Source: CAZWHE01 sp964633825 (GTDB lineage: Bacteria > Planctomycetota > B15-G4 > CAYZWU01). Taken from it: 25,733 nucleotides of DNA. Position 1 is the first letter of the stretch. Each line of letters opens with the position of its first letter. A model generated the notes under the pieces. It saw only the letters and a program-made list of their open reading frames with translations, had not been told where the DNA came from and did no database searches. The stretch spans positions 1 through 25,733 of the forward strand of contig CAZWHE010000044.1 in the NCBI GenBank assembly GCA_964633825.1. The letters are read 5' to 3'. This document shows, piece after piece, positions 8,178-15,871 of this stretch. The position numbers were made by a program, and so were the translations under genes.

Positions 8178-8939
8178 ATGTCTCAAACCACGTTCGATCT
8201 CATCATACTCAACGGCCGGCCCGCTGCGGGCAAGTCGGAAGTCATCGACTATCTCAAGAAGTGCCCGATCGAAGAGCGCATCGAGCGCTTTCACATCGGC
8301 ACGTTCGAGGAGATGGACGACTTCTGCATCCTCTGGGAGCGCTTCGAGGATGACGATATTTACGAGAAGCACGGCAGGCCGCGCCTCATCTCGAACAGGC
8401 ACTTCACCTACGAGGGGAAGAACTACGAGGGATACGTGTTCCAGGACAAGTTCTTCTGGAACTTCCTCATCGAGAAATTCAACCTCAACTACTCCAAGCT
8501 GGTCCGCGACAACGCCGGTTATCACCGGGACAAGACGCTGCTCATCGAGTTCTCGCGCGGCTCGGAGCACGGCGGGTTCAAGACGGCCTACGACTACCTC
8601 TCCGAAGAGATTCTCGAGCGGGCCGCCACCCTCTACATCAACTGCTCCTGGGCGGAGTCCCTCCGCAAGAACCGGCGGCGGTGCAACCCCGACAAGCCGG
8701 ACAGCGTGCTCGAGCACTCCCTCGAGGACAAGAAGATCGAGATGATGTACAAGGAATCGGACTGGGCCGAGTTCTCGGCCGCAAGCCCCGACTTTCTCGA
8801 GGTGAAGGGGCGCAGGGTGCCCTACGCCGTGTTCGAGAACGAGCCCGAGATCACCGACCGGCCCGACAAGCTGGGCGCCCATCTCGAAGACGTGCTGGGC
8901 CGGCTCTGGACGCTGAGGAATTCGTCACGGGATTCATGA
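8178..8939 (+). CDS. P-loop NTPase of unknown function
   Basis: A 253-residue soluble protein. Strand 1 leads directly into a Walker A motif, GRPAAGKS at residues 13-20, as in small P-loop kinases (LIILNGRPAAGKSEVIDYL). A kinase-like fold with a hydrophobic strand plus polar end is seen again at LLIEFSRGSEHGG and ATLYINCSWAE, where Walker B or substrate-binding positions could be. RKNRRRCNPDKPDSVLEH may be the arginine-rich lid. I do not recognise a specific substrate. AAAGGAGGAG lies about eight bases before the ATG. The neighbours are two lipoproteins and an organophosphate antiporter, so a role with phosphorylated small molecules is possible but only an inference from context. Confidence 0.75.
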   Translation: MSQTTFDLIILNGRPAAGKSEVIDYLKKCPIEERIERFHIGTFEEMDDFCILWERFEDDDIYEKHGRPRLISNRHFTYEGKNYEGYVFQDKFFWNFLIEKFNLNYSKLVRDNAGYHRDKTLLIEFSRGSEHGGFKTAYDYLSEEILERAATLYINCSWAESLRKNRRRCNPDKPDSVLEHSLEDKKIEMMYKESDWAEFSAASPDFLEVKGRRVPYAVFENEPEITDRPDKLGAHLEDVLGRLWTLRNSSRDS

Positions 8940-8964
8940 AACAGACCACTGAGGAGGCGCCCTG

Positions 8965-10290
8965 ATGCACAATCCTCTCGGCCTGGACGGCGTTTTTCGC
9001 CGCCGCCGTTTCTTCAACTGGTTCCCCCTCGGCCTGGCGTACGCCGTGCTCTACATGGGCCGCTACAGCATCGTTCCTGCCAAGGATGACCTGAAAAACC
9101 TGATGGACAACGCCGACCTGGGAAACATCACGGCCGTGGGCGCTGTCGTGTATGGAGCGAGCTTTCTCCTGAACGGACCCATGACCGACCGGATCGGCGG
9201 CCGGAAAGCCATGATCATCAGCACCCTCGGGTCGGGTTTTGTCAACATCGCCATGGGGATTGTTCTGTGGCAGGTGCTCGCCGCCGGGGAGGCATCGGCG
9301 CTCCCGCTCGTTCCGTTTTTTATCGGGCTCTACGGCGTGAACATGTATTTCCAGAGCTTCGCCGCCGTTTCCATCGTCAAGGTCAACTCCAACTGGTTCC
9401 ACATATCGGAACGCGGTGTTTTCGGCGGCATCTTCGGCATCATGATCTCGTCGGGGTTATTCCTCGCCTACACCGTCTCGCCCATGCTGATGAAATACCT
9501 CTTTCCCGAGCAGCCCTACTGTTACTTCCTGATCCCGGGCGGGCTCCTCTTTGTCATGTGTCTCGTCACTTATCTCGTCATCAGGGACGCCCCGGCCGAC
9601 CTGGGATTCGAGTTCTCGACCGGCACGGACACGGAGTTCGACAAGGGCGAGACGATCCCGCTTTTCGACGTGCTGAAACGGATCCTGACGCACAAGATCG
9701 TTCTCACCATCGCCTGCATCGAGTTCTGCACGGGCGTGGTCCGCAACGGCATTATGTACTGGTTTCCGAGCTGGGCGGTCCAGTCGTCCATGCCCGGTGT
9801 CCGCGAGTGGCTCGGTGTCGGCCTTTTTGCGGCCGGCGTGTTCGGCGGAATGACGGCCGGTATTCTGTCCGATATGATGTTCCAGTCCCGGCGGCCGCCC
9901 GTGGCCTGCGTTCTTTACGGCATACTCATCGTTGTTTTTGCGGTCGGGACGATCCTGATCTGGCAGACCGATCCGGCTTCATCGGCTCTTCCCTATATCA
10001 TGTTCGCTCTCGTCATTCTCGTGAGCTTCTGCGTGATCGGCACACACGGCGTGCTCTCGGGCGCGGCCACGGCTGATTTCGGCGGAAAGCAGGCCACGGC
10101 AACGGCCGTGGGCTTGATCGACGGCTTCGTTTATCTCGGGGTGGCCGTACAGTCCTTCTGTCTCGGGCACCTGACCAGTGTGAGCTGGTCCTGGTGGATG
10201 CCTTTCCTTGTCGTTTTTGCGGCCGCTGGTTTCCTGCTCAGCCTCCGCGTCTGGAACGTCAAGCCGAAGCTGAAAGAAGCCGGTCACTGA
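8965..10290 (+). CDS. Organophosphate:phosphate antiporter (MFS, GlpT/UhpT family)
   Basis: A 441-residue inner-membrane protein with about twelve hydrophobic segments. Family members exchange inorganic phosphate for glycerol-3-phosphate, hexose phosphates or phosphoglycerates. The first helix reads LAYAVLYMGRYSIVPA, matching the family YLVRxN-type pattern. Arg33 and Arg260 (in CTGVVRNGIMYWFPSW) occupy the positions of the two phosphate-binding arginines of E. coli GlpT, which supports an organophosphate substrate. GPMTDRIGGRKAM is the conserved MFS loop 2-3 motif. The exact substrate cannot be read from sequence. GAGGAG upstream supports the ATG. It lies 25 bases after the P-loop gene and 12 bases before the next gene, so all are probably one transcript. 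Confidence 0.88.
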   Translation: MHNPLGLDGVFRRRRFFNWFPLGLAYAVLYMGRYSIVPAKDDLKNLMDNADLGNITAVGAVVYGASFLLNGPMTDRIGGRKAMIISTLGSGFVNIAMGIVLWQVLAAGEASALPLVPFFIGLYGVNMYFQSFAAVSIVKVNSNWFHISERGVFGGIFGIMISSGLFLAYTVSPMLMKYLFPEQPYCYFLIPGGLLFVMCLVTYLVIRDAPADLGFEFSTGTDTEFDKGETIPLFDVLKRILTHKIVLTIACIEFCTGVVRNGIMYWFPSWAVQSSMPGVREWLGVGLFAAGVFGGMTAGILSDMMFQSRRPPVACVLYGILIVVFAVGTILIWQTDPASSALPYIMFALVILVSFCVIGTHGVLSGAATADFGGKQATATAVGLIDGFVYLGVAVQSFCLGHLTSVSWSWWMPFLVVFAAAGFLLSLRVWNVKPKLKEAGH

Positions 10291-10302
10291 GGAGCTCATT
10301 CG

Positions 10303-11571
10303 ATGAAACCGATATTCGTTGGGCTCGCCGCTCTCCTTTTTTGTCTTCCCCTTCGTGCCGAGGAAATCGAGCTTGCTCAGGGCGAAAGCCGGAAGTGGAG
10401 CCGCGGTTTCGCCCGGGCCGTCGATTTCGAGGTGAGCGATGACGAGTGGGAAGGGGGTGGAGCTCCGGGCGGCCGGGCAGAGACTTGCTGCGCATACATT
10501 CCCGTGGGGGATCTTGAGGAGGAGGGGATTCTCCTCTCCATAGATTTCGGCAAATCGTCGAAGCCGGCCGCTCTCATCATCGATTGCAACGGAAACGGCG
10601 CTGTCGACAAGGGCGAGCGCTTTTTGTTCGAGCCGGCGCCGCCGGACCGGCGGAGGCCGCATGTCCGCCGTTTCTGCGCCGAAAAGGTGGTCCTTCCCAA
10701 CGGGCCGGACGGGAAGCCGATTCCCGTCAACGTCTCCTGTGAAATCGGTGCGGGACCGAGGCACGGCGAAGGGGATTCCGGCCTCGCCACTGAGCTGGAG
10801 AAGGACGCCCTCGCAAGCCTCCGTTCCGCAGTGGAAGAGATCCTGCCCACGGTCGAGCTTTTTGTCGAGGCATGGGAATGCCGGGAAGGCCGGGCCGACC
10901 TGGGCGGCGTCCATTTCGATATCGCTCTCATCGACCGGAATATCAACGCCGCGTTCAGTGATTTCGAGGAAGAGAGCGGAGACGAATCGGATCTTCTCGT
11001 TGTCGCTTCGAAAGAATCGGGGCCGGGAGCGTCCTTCGTCTCCGCCATGCCGCTCAGGAGGAAGGTCGTTCTCAACAGCAGGGCTTTTTCAATCGGCGTG
11101 AACCGGGACGGCCGGAAGCTCGTGATCGAGCCGATCGACGTTCCCTTCGGCGTTGTCTCCTCGCCCGCCGCCGACGTGGAGGTCACCCTGAAAAACCCCG
11201 AGTGGGGCAGGCAGACGATCCCGGCCGGTGAAACGATCCCGCTCCCTGCAGGGGAGTGGAGCGTCGACGGGTTCCGCCGCAGGGCCGGGAAGAGGAGCTG
11301 CAGCTACACCGGCCCCGAAAAGGTTCGCGTCCACATTGCCGCCGGAAAGAAGGCGGCCGTCGAGCTGGAGACGAGACTCGCGCCGGCCGTGAAGTCGCGG
11401 CAGAGAAAAAAGACGGTCAACCTCATGCTCTCTCTGGTCACGTCCCAGGGGGCCCGGTTCAATTCCTACGAGCTTCCGCCGTCAGGGGGTAAAAAAACCG
11501 CGGGAGTTTCCTTCGCGATCAAGGACAGCTCGGGCCGCGTCGTTCTCGAAGATTCGTTCGAGTTCGGGTGA
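10303..11571 (+). CDS. Secreted protein of unknown function, ending at an in-frame UGA
   Basis: A 422-residue exported protein as terminated at TGA 11569-11571. The signal peptide (residues 1-19, core IFVGLAALLFCLPLRA) is clear. Around residues 90-101, DCNGNGAVDKGE has the spacing of an EF-hand-type calcium loop (D1, N3, N5, G6, D9, E12). The rest is rich in beta strands, with two PAGE(T/W)-type turns near residues 308-322. I do not recognise the family. The last residues, VLEDSFEFG, run into the UGA, after which the same frame continues for 41 sense codons of ordinary protein text; the natural protein may therefore be longer or the gene recently broken. GGAGC precedes the ATG. It lies 12 bases after the antiporter gene. 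Confidence 0.8.
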   Translation: MKPIFVGLAALLFCLPLRAEEIELAQGESRKWSRGFARAVDFEVSDDEWEGGGAPGGRAETCCAYIPVGDLEEEGILLSIDFGKSSKPAALIIDCNGNGAVDKGERFLFEPAPPDRRRPHVRRFCAEKVVLPNGPDGKPIPVNVSCEIGAGPRHGEGDSGLATELEKDALASLRSAVEEILPTVELFVEAWECREGRADLGGVHFDIALIDRNINAAFSDFEEESGDESDLLVVASKESGPGASFVSAMPLRRKVVLNSRAFSIGVNRDGRKLVIEPIDVPFGVVSSPAADVEVTLKNPEWGRQTIPAGETIPLPAGEWSVDGFRRRAGKRSCSYTGPEKVRVHIAAGKKAAVELETRLAPAVKSRQRKKTVNLMLSLVTSQGARFNSYELPPSGGKKTAGVSFAIKDSSGRVVLEDSFEFG

Positions 11572-11697
11572 ACGGGGACATGCAGCCACTCATGGGGAGT
11601 GGCCGACCTCGAACCGGGCAGATACACGATCATCGTGATGTGTACCCTTCCCCTGCTCGAGATCAAGGGCAAGCCGCAGGCGATCGTGGTGAAATAG
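11569..11697 (+). other. In-frame continuation past UGA (possible recoding or nonsense mutation)
   Basis: The frame of the preceding gene continues after the TGA for 41 codons to a TAG at 11695-11697. The text looks like a normal C-terminal beta domain: TGTCSHSWGV, then ADLEPGRYTIIVM, then a PLLEIKGKPQAIVV ending. No indel is needed to rejoin it, only one codon read as an amino acid. TGA is one base from TGC/TGT, TGG, CGA and GGA codons. Selenocysteine insertion is possible in principle (see the hairpin at 11585-11603), but a nonsense substitution or a consensus error is the simpler reading. Confidence 0.6.
11585..11603 (+). other. Perfect 7-bp hairpin 13 bases after the in-frame UGA
   Basis: GCCACTC (11585-11591) pairs perfectly with GAGTGGC (11597-11603) around a five-base loop ATGGG. 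The loop begins 20 bases after the UGA, within the distance range known for bacterial SECIS elements. Bacterial SECIS loops normally have a G among the first two loop bases; here the first two are A and T, with G only at positions 3-5. The stem is real, but the SECIS assignment is weak. Confidence 0.4.
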
Positions 11698-11738
11698 CTC
11701 CGACCCGGCGACAACAACCGGCGAATCCGGCATCTTTC

Positions 11739-12743
11739 ATGAAAACATTCCTGAAAAAGCTCTTCGTGGTCTTGCTTTCGACGGCGGTCGGTCTCTGTCT
11801 TGCCGAGCTTGTTTTCAGGGTCGTTCCTTTTTCGAGCATGGAGCTCGACGCCGACATCATCTGGAACGAGCAGAAGCCCGACCTGGGAAAAGACTACAAG
11901 GACGCCCGCACTGTGATCCGGGGCCAGGCGTTCCGGGAAGAGAGGTTCGGCGCGGAGGTTTTCGGGGAGGGTTTCACCCGCGTTCTCTTTCTGGGGGATT
12001 CCTTCACCGCGGGCGCGAATGTCAGAGATTGCCACCGGTTCAGTGAACGGCTCGAAATCATGTTGAACGAGGAGATGGCCGGCAAGGGATCATTGCAGAG
12101 GATTCATATTTTCAACGCGGGAAGGGGCGGGACGAGCCCGATCGTCTGGGAGCGTTATTACAAGATTCTCCAGCCCGTGTACAAGCCGCACGCGGTTTTC
12201 GCCGTCTTCTTTCTCCGCGACGGCACCGATCTGAAGACCGCCGTCCTTCAGAACAAGGAGATCATCGATCCCATCATGCAGAGATAGCGGTGCAAGGCTG
12301 TCTTCGGCGGCTCGTTTATGCTGCGTTTTCTCTTCAAGATGATTGCCTGGAGAGTTTTCTCGGCATTTTTCAGGCAGGAGCTGGTCTCGTCCTATCTCGG
12401 TTCTTACGAGGAGCAGAATGTGTGGAGGCTGCAAAAAGCGGCCTTGCGCAGGATATCGGCTCTCTGCGGAGAGAAGGACATCTCCTTTCATCTGATCGTT
12501 TTTCCCCTGCTCTACAACCTGCACGATTACGAGTTTCACGGCGTGGAAGAAAAGATCATGGAGTTCGCCGCCCGCCGTCGAATCCCCGTTTTTTCCCTCA
12601 CTCCCGGGTTCGAAGGCGAGGATGCCCGCGCCCTCTGGGTGTCGCCCTACGACCAGCATCCCAACAAGGAGGGGCATTGGATTGCGGCGAGAACGCTTCT
12701 TCCCTACCTGCGGAAAGCGATCGGGTGGGTGGATGAAGATTAA
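11739..12743 (+). pseudogene. SGNH-hydrolase-like membrane-anchored protein, interrupted by in-frame UAG
   Basis: One 333-residue SGNH/GDSL-hydrolase-like protein is encoded in a single frame from ATG 11739 to the stop at 12743, interrupted only by TAG at 12285-12287. Residues 1-25 are an uncleaved anchor or signal (KKLFVVLLSTAVGLCLAEL). Block I with the nucleophile is VLFLGDSFTAG; a later block is FNAGRGGTSP; the catalytic Asp/His block DQHPNKEGH lies beyond the stop, near the C-terminus. The part before the TAG therefore lacks two thirds of the triad. Proteins of this kind often modify exopolysaccharides or lipids by acyl transfer or hydrolysis (family knowledge). I chose ATG 11739 because the hydrophobic signal begins there; the frame is open further upstream but overlaps the previous gene's continuation. 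The ribosome binding site is weak. It closes the plus-strand run. Confidence 0.75.
12318..12743 (+). CDS. C-terminal part of the SGNH-like protein as a free ORF
   Basis: If the TAG at 12285 truly stops translation, this 141-residue frame could start independently at ATG 12318, but no Shine-Dalgarno-like sequence precedes it. It holds the family segment YLGSYEEQN...W, the core strand FHLIVFPLLYNL, a second strand RRIPVFSLTPGF and the Asp/His catalytic block. Without the N-terminal Ser block it should not be an active hydrolase. It ends 11 bases from the convergent TIM-barrel gene, with no visible terminator hairpin between them. Confidence 0.45.
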   Translation: MLRFLFKMIAWRVFSAFFRQELVSSYLGSYEEQNVWRLQKAALRRISALCGEKDISFHLIVFPLLYNLHDYEFHGVEEKIMEFAARRRIPVFSLTPGFEGEDARALWVSPYDQHPNKEGHWIAARTLLPYLRKAIGWVDED

Positions 12744-12754
12744 CCGGTGAGCGC

Positions 12755-13678
12755 CTACCAGCAGCCCGCCTTGACGAGCCGCTCAGCGGCCAGCTCCTCG
12801 CCGTCGCGCGGCCGGCACTCGGCGCCCACGTATCCCCGGTATCCGAGGTCGTGGGCCTCCTTCAAGACGCGGGGGTAATAGATCTCGCCCGTCCCCGGCT
12901 CGCACCGGCCGGGATGGTCGGCGAGCTGGAGGTAGCCCACCTGGTCGAAGCCCTCGCGGAGCCGGCCGCAGAGATCGCCTTCCGAGATCTGCATGTGGTA
13001 GAGGTCCCAGTTGATCTTGACGAAGCCGGAGTCGACCTCGCGGCAGATGCGCACCGCGCCGGGGCTTCCGTAGAGGCAGTGCCCCTTGTGGTCGACGCGG
13101 ATGTTCATCGGCTCGAGGATCAGCATGACCCCGTGCTTCTCGGCGATGGGGGCGGCCTTCTTCAGGGCCGTGATGATGTGGCCGTGCATCTCTTCCTGCG
13201 TCATGCCGGGCTGGTCGTTGCCGCCCACGACGGTCATCTTTTTACAGTCGAGAAAAACAGCGGCCTCGCAGGCGGCCGTGATCTCGGAGACGACCTTGTC
13301 ATGGTTCTTCGGGTTGTTCATGCCCGGCACGAAACCCCAGGCCGTGAACTGGGCCACCTCGACGCCGAGCTCGCCGCAGACGCGCTTGATCCCGTCGAGG
13401 TCCTTGTTCCGCCAGGGCCAGAACTCGACGGCCCGAAACCCGAGGCGCGCCGCTTCCCCGATCCTGTCGAGGAAGGGAAGCCTGTGCCACCACATCTCCA
13501 CGTTGATGGCGAAGCGGGTCCGAAGCTTTTTTTCGGGCTCTTTTTTCTTGCGCCCGGCGGACGGGGCCGGGGCGCCGTGCCCGGCGGATGGGGCCGTGCA
13601 CCCGGCAAGAGTCGCCGAGAGCGTGCCGGCGACAGCCGCCTTGCAGAGCGACCGGCGTGTTATTTTTCGGGAAGGCAT
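12755..13678 (-). CDS. Tat-exported lipoprotein, hydroxypyruvate-isomerase-like TIM barrel
   Basis: A 307-residue sugar isomerase/epimerase of the AP-endonuclease-2/xylose-isomerase-like TIM-barrel superfamily. The N-terminus has a twin-arginine motif (TRRSLCK, Arg8-Arg9) and then a lipobox LAGC with Cys27, so it is probably folded in the cytosol, exported by Tat and lipid-anchored. Metal-site candidates follow the family order: Glu in LILEPMNIR, Asp in INWDLYHMQ, His in LQLADHPGR and Glu in YVGAECRP. GNDQPG and the WPWRNKD region resemble hydroxypyruvate isomerase (Hyi). An exported Hyi-like protein next to DUF1080 and Gfo/Idh genes more likely acts on keto-sugars than on hydroxypyruvate (inference). 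GGAG eight bases before ATG 13678 supports the start. It is the last gene of the minus-strand operon. Confidence 0.85.
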   Translation of the reverse strand: MPSRKITRRSLCKAAVAGTLSATLAGCTAPSAGHGAPAPSAGRKKKEPEKKLRTRFAINVEMWWHRLPFLDRIGEAARLGFRAVEFWPWRNKDLDGIKRVCGELGVEVAQFTAWGFVPGMNNPKNHDKVVSEITAACEAAVFLDCKKMTVVGGNDQPGMTQEEMHGHIITALKKAAPIAEKHGVMLILEPMNIRVDHKGHCLYGSPGAVRICREVDSGFVKINWDLYHMQISEGDLCGRLREGFDQVGYLQLADHPGRCEPGTGEIYYPRVLKEAHDLGYRGYVGAECRPRDGEELAAERLVKAGCW

Positions 13679-13725
13679 CTTGCTTTCTCCACGTTGATGT
13701 CGTTCGCGGGACCGGCGGCCGTCTC

Positions 13726-15831
13726 TTACAGAATGCCCGCCGCGTTGTTGAAAAAGTGCACGCACTTTCTGATATCGGGCAGGGAGTTGTCCCAGTTGTA
13801 CTCGTATTCCACGGAAAAGACACCCCGGAATCCCTGTCGCTTCATCTCGTCGAGTATGCCCATGACATTGCTTTGACCCGTTCCCCAGGGAACGTCGTGG
13901 GCTTTTCTCGGGTCGCCGAAAAGATTCAGATCCTTGAGGTGGAAGGAGATGACGCGGCCCTCGAGCTTTCTCAGCGCCTCGACGGAGTCGATGCCCGACC
14001 GCGTCCAATGCCCCGTGTCGGCGCACGCTCCCATCCAACGGCTCCGCCCTTCGAGAGCGTCGAGCACGATGTCGGGGCTCCAGTAGGTCGTGGGCTTCGG
14101 GTGGTTGTGGATCGCCATCTTGATCCTGTACTCCCGGCAGAGCCTGTCGACCAGGTCGAAAGCGTCCGGGGCGGGCTCGGACACGATCGTTTCGATCCCC
14201 ATCTCCTCGGCGAAATCGAAAACCTTCCGGCACTCCGTTTCGTCGTTGGGGAGACCGACAACGCCGTAGTTGATGACCGTCACCCCGGCGTCGGCCAGCT
14301 TCTCCTTCGCCGCGGCGCGCGCCTCGGCGGGCATGCTGTGGTGAAAGAGCGCGTCTCCTTTCCCGAGGGACTGGCCGGGAAAAGCCTCGATCCAGCCGAG
14401 CCCGAGGGACGCCGTCATATCGACGGCGTCGAAGAAGGAGAACTTCCTGAATGTCCAGGCCTGGACCCCGAGCTTCCATCCGTGGCGCACGTCTTTCCTT
14501 TCGTCGAGGGGTGTTATCGCGATGTTGCGGAAATGGATCTCGGCCCCCTCCGACTGGAGACAGATCGGGCCGAAAGCGCCATTGGCGCCGGTCGCTTCGT
14601 TGAGCACCTCGCCGTTGACGATGAGGATCACGTCGCCGCCCACGCACGAGATCTCGTACTCGTTCCATTCACCCACGGGGTTCTCGTTGAAGTGGGTCTT
14701 CTTCGTGTTGCGGCCCCTCGTGCGGGCGGGATCCGTGGTTACGGGGAAGCCGTCGATCACCCAGAAGTCGCCGGCGTTTCCCGAGTGGAGCTGCGCCTCG
14801 AGGCTCTTCGGCCAGACCTTGTGCCGGCCGGTTCTGCGCATGAGCACGCCCGAGTTGCCGGCTTTCTTCGTGACCGGGTCGAAGCGCCACTCGAGCCGGA
14901 GAAGGAAGTCGGAGAATTCCCTGTCCGTGTAGATGTAGCCCGCCGGGCTGCCGCGGCAGATCATCACGCCGTCCTCAACGATCCACGTGTCCGCCATCTT
15001 TCCGCCGCCCGAGAAGTGGTGGCGCCAGCCCTCCATGTTCTTTCCGTTGAAGAGGGAGATCGTTTTGCGGGCCGGGTCGGGTGTAAGATCGCGGATCCGG
15101 ATCTTCCGGAACCAGACGTCGTGGCCGTGGTCCTGGAGCGCGATGTGGCCCCGCTCGTTCCGGCCGAAGCGGGAGAAGGGTGCGAACTTGCTGGCCTTGA
15201 CGCGGTCGGCCCAGTCCTTGCTCTCGAGATCGCATTCCGCGACCCGAACGCCGTTGTGCCAGTGCTCGACGCGGCCGTTCCGGATCTTGACGCGGGCCTC
15301 GTTCCACTGCCCGGCCGGTTTCTGCGGCTTGTGCGCGGGCGGGGGATAGAGGCCGTAGAGCGCGCCGGCCGAGTGGAGGTTCTGGGCGTCGAGGCCGTGT
15401 CCCAGGTCGTCGAGAATCTGGAACTCCGGGCCGGTTCGCCACGGCGCGTTTTCGTCCTCGCTGACGAGATACATGATCCCCGAGTTGGCATTGTGGGAAA
15501 CCTTCCACTCGAGGCGCAGCTCGAAGTCGCCGAACCTTCCCCTCGTCATGATGTCGCCGGCCCCGGATCCGGCTTCGATGTGAAGAGAGTCATCGTCGAC
15601 GACCCACCCCTTGCCGGGGAAAGAGTCGGAGCCGAACCCGCGCCAGCATTCGGTGTTCCTTCCGTCGAAGAGGACTTCCCAGCCCGCCTTTTCCTGCGCC
15701 TCGGTGAGGACGAAGGGCGGTGGAGAAATGATCTCGGCCGTTTCGACGATCGTCGTTTCTGTGGATCGGCATCCGGCGATAAACGACAGTACGATGACAA
15801 GGGGAATCGAGGTGGCGAAAAAACGGTTCAT
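13726..15831 (-). CDS. Lipoprotein: two DUF1080 domains fused to a TIM-barrel isomerase domain
   Basis: A 701-residue lipoprotein with lipobox IAGC (Cys21). Domain 1 (about 50-248) and domain 2 (about 256-442) are concanavalin-like DUF1080 (3-keto-disaccharide hydrolase family) modules. Each has the opening LFDGRNTECWRG or LFNGKNMEGWR, the core FELRLEWKVSHNANSGIMY or LLRLEWRFDP...GNSGVLMR, and the Q/EFQILDD or LEAQLHSG strand. The C-terminal domain (about 452-701) is a xylose-isomerase-like TIM barrel with HNHPKP, ADTGHW, FHLKD and VEYEYN at the metal-site positions. DUF1080 members cleave 3-keto-glycosides in known pathways, and TIM-barrel partners isomerise or hydrate the products. Joining both activities in one chain suggests substrate channelling. 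ATG 15831 has GGAG six bases upstream; longer in-frame starts lack the signal context. Separated by 40 bases from the upstream oxidoreductase gene. Confidence 0.88.
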   Translation of the reverse strand: MNRFFATSIPLVIVLSFIAGCRSTETTIVETAEIISPPPFVLTEAQEKAGWEVLFDGRNTECWRGFGSDSFPGKGWVVDDDSLHIEAGSGAGDIMTRGRFGDFELRLEWKVSHNANSGIMYLVSEDENAPWRTGPEFQILDDLGHGLDAQNLHSAGALYGLYPPPAHKPQKPAGQWNEARVKIRNGRVEHWHNGVRVAECDLESKDWADRVKASKFAPFSRFGRNERGHIALQDHGHDVWFRKIRIRDLTPDPARKTISLFNGKNMEGWRHHFSGGGKMADTWIVEDGVMICRGSPAGYIYTDREFSDFLLRLEWRFDPVTKKAGNSGVLMRRTGRHKVWPKSLEAQLHSGNAGDFWVIDGFPVTTDPARTRGRNTKKTHFNENPVGEWNEYEISCVGGDVILIVNGEVLNEATGANGAFGPICLQSEGAEIHFRNIAITPLDERKDVRHGWKLGVQAWTFRKFSFFDAVDMTASLGLGWIEAFPGQSLGKGDALFHHSMPAEARAAAKEKLADAGVTVINYGVVGLPNDETECRKVFDFAEEMGIETIVSEPAPDAFDLVDRLCREYRIKMAIHNHPKPTTYWSPDIVLDALEGRSRWMGACADTGHWTRSGIDSVEALRKLEGRVISFHLKDLNLFGDPRKAHDVPWGTGQSNVMGILDEMKRQGFRGVFSVEYEYNWDNSLPDIRKCVHFFNNAAGIL

Positions 15832-15871
15832 GACACACTCCACGAAAGAAGTTTCGTTAATGCAGGTGTTG

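Noticed and set aside
11568..11738. N-terminal extension of the SGNH-like gene back to ATG 11568
   Set aside because: It overlaps the in-frame continuation of the preceding gene and lacks a signal-like sequence; the hydrophobic N-terminus begins at 11739.
12755..14668. 637-codon version of the TIM-barrel gene with a long upstream extension
   Set aside because: The extension beyond 13678 is an out-of-frame shadow of the DUF1080 gene, and the Tat signal with a good ribosome binding site marks the true start at 13678.
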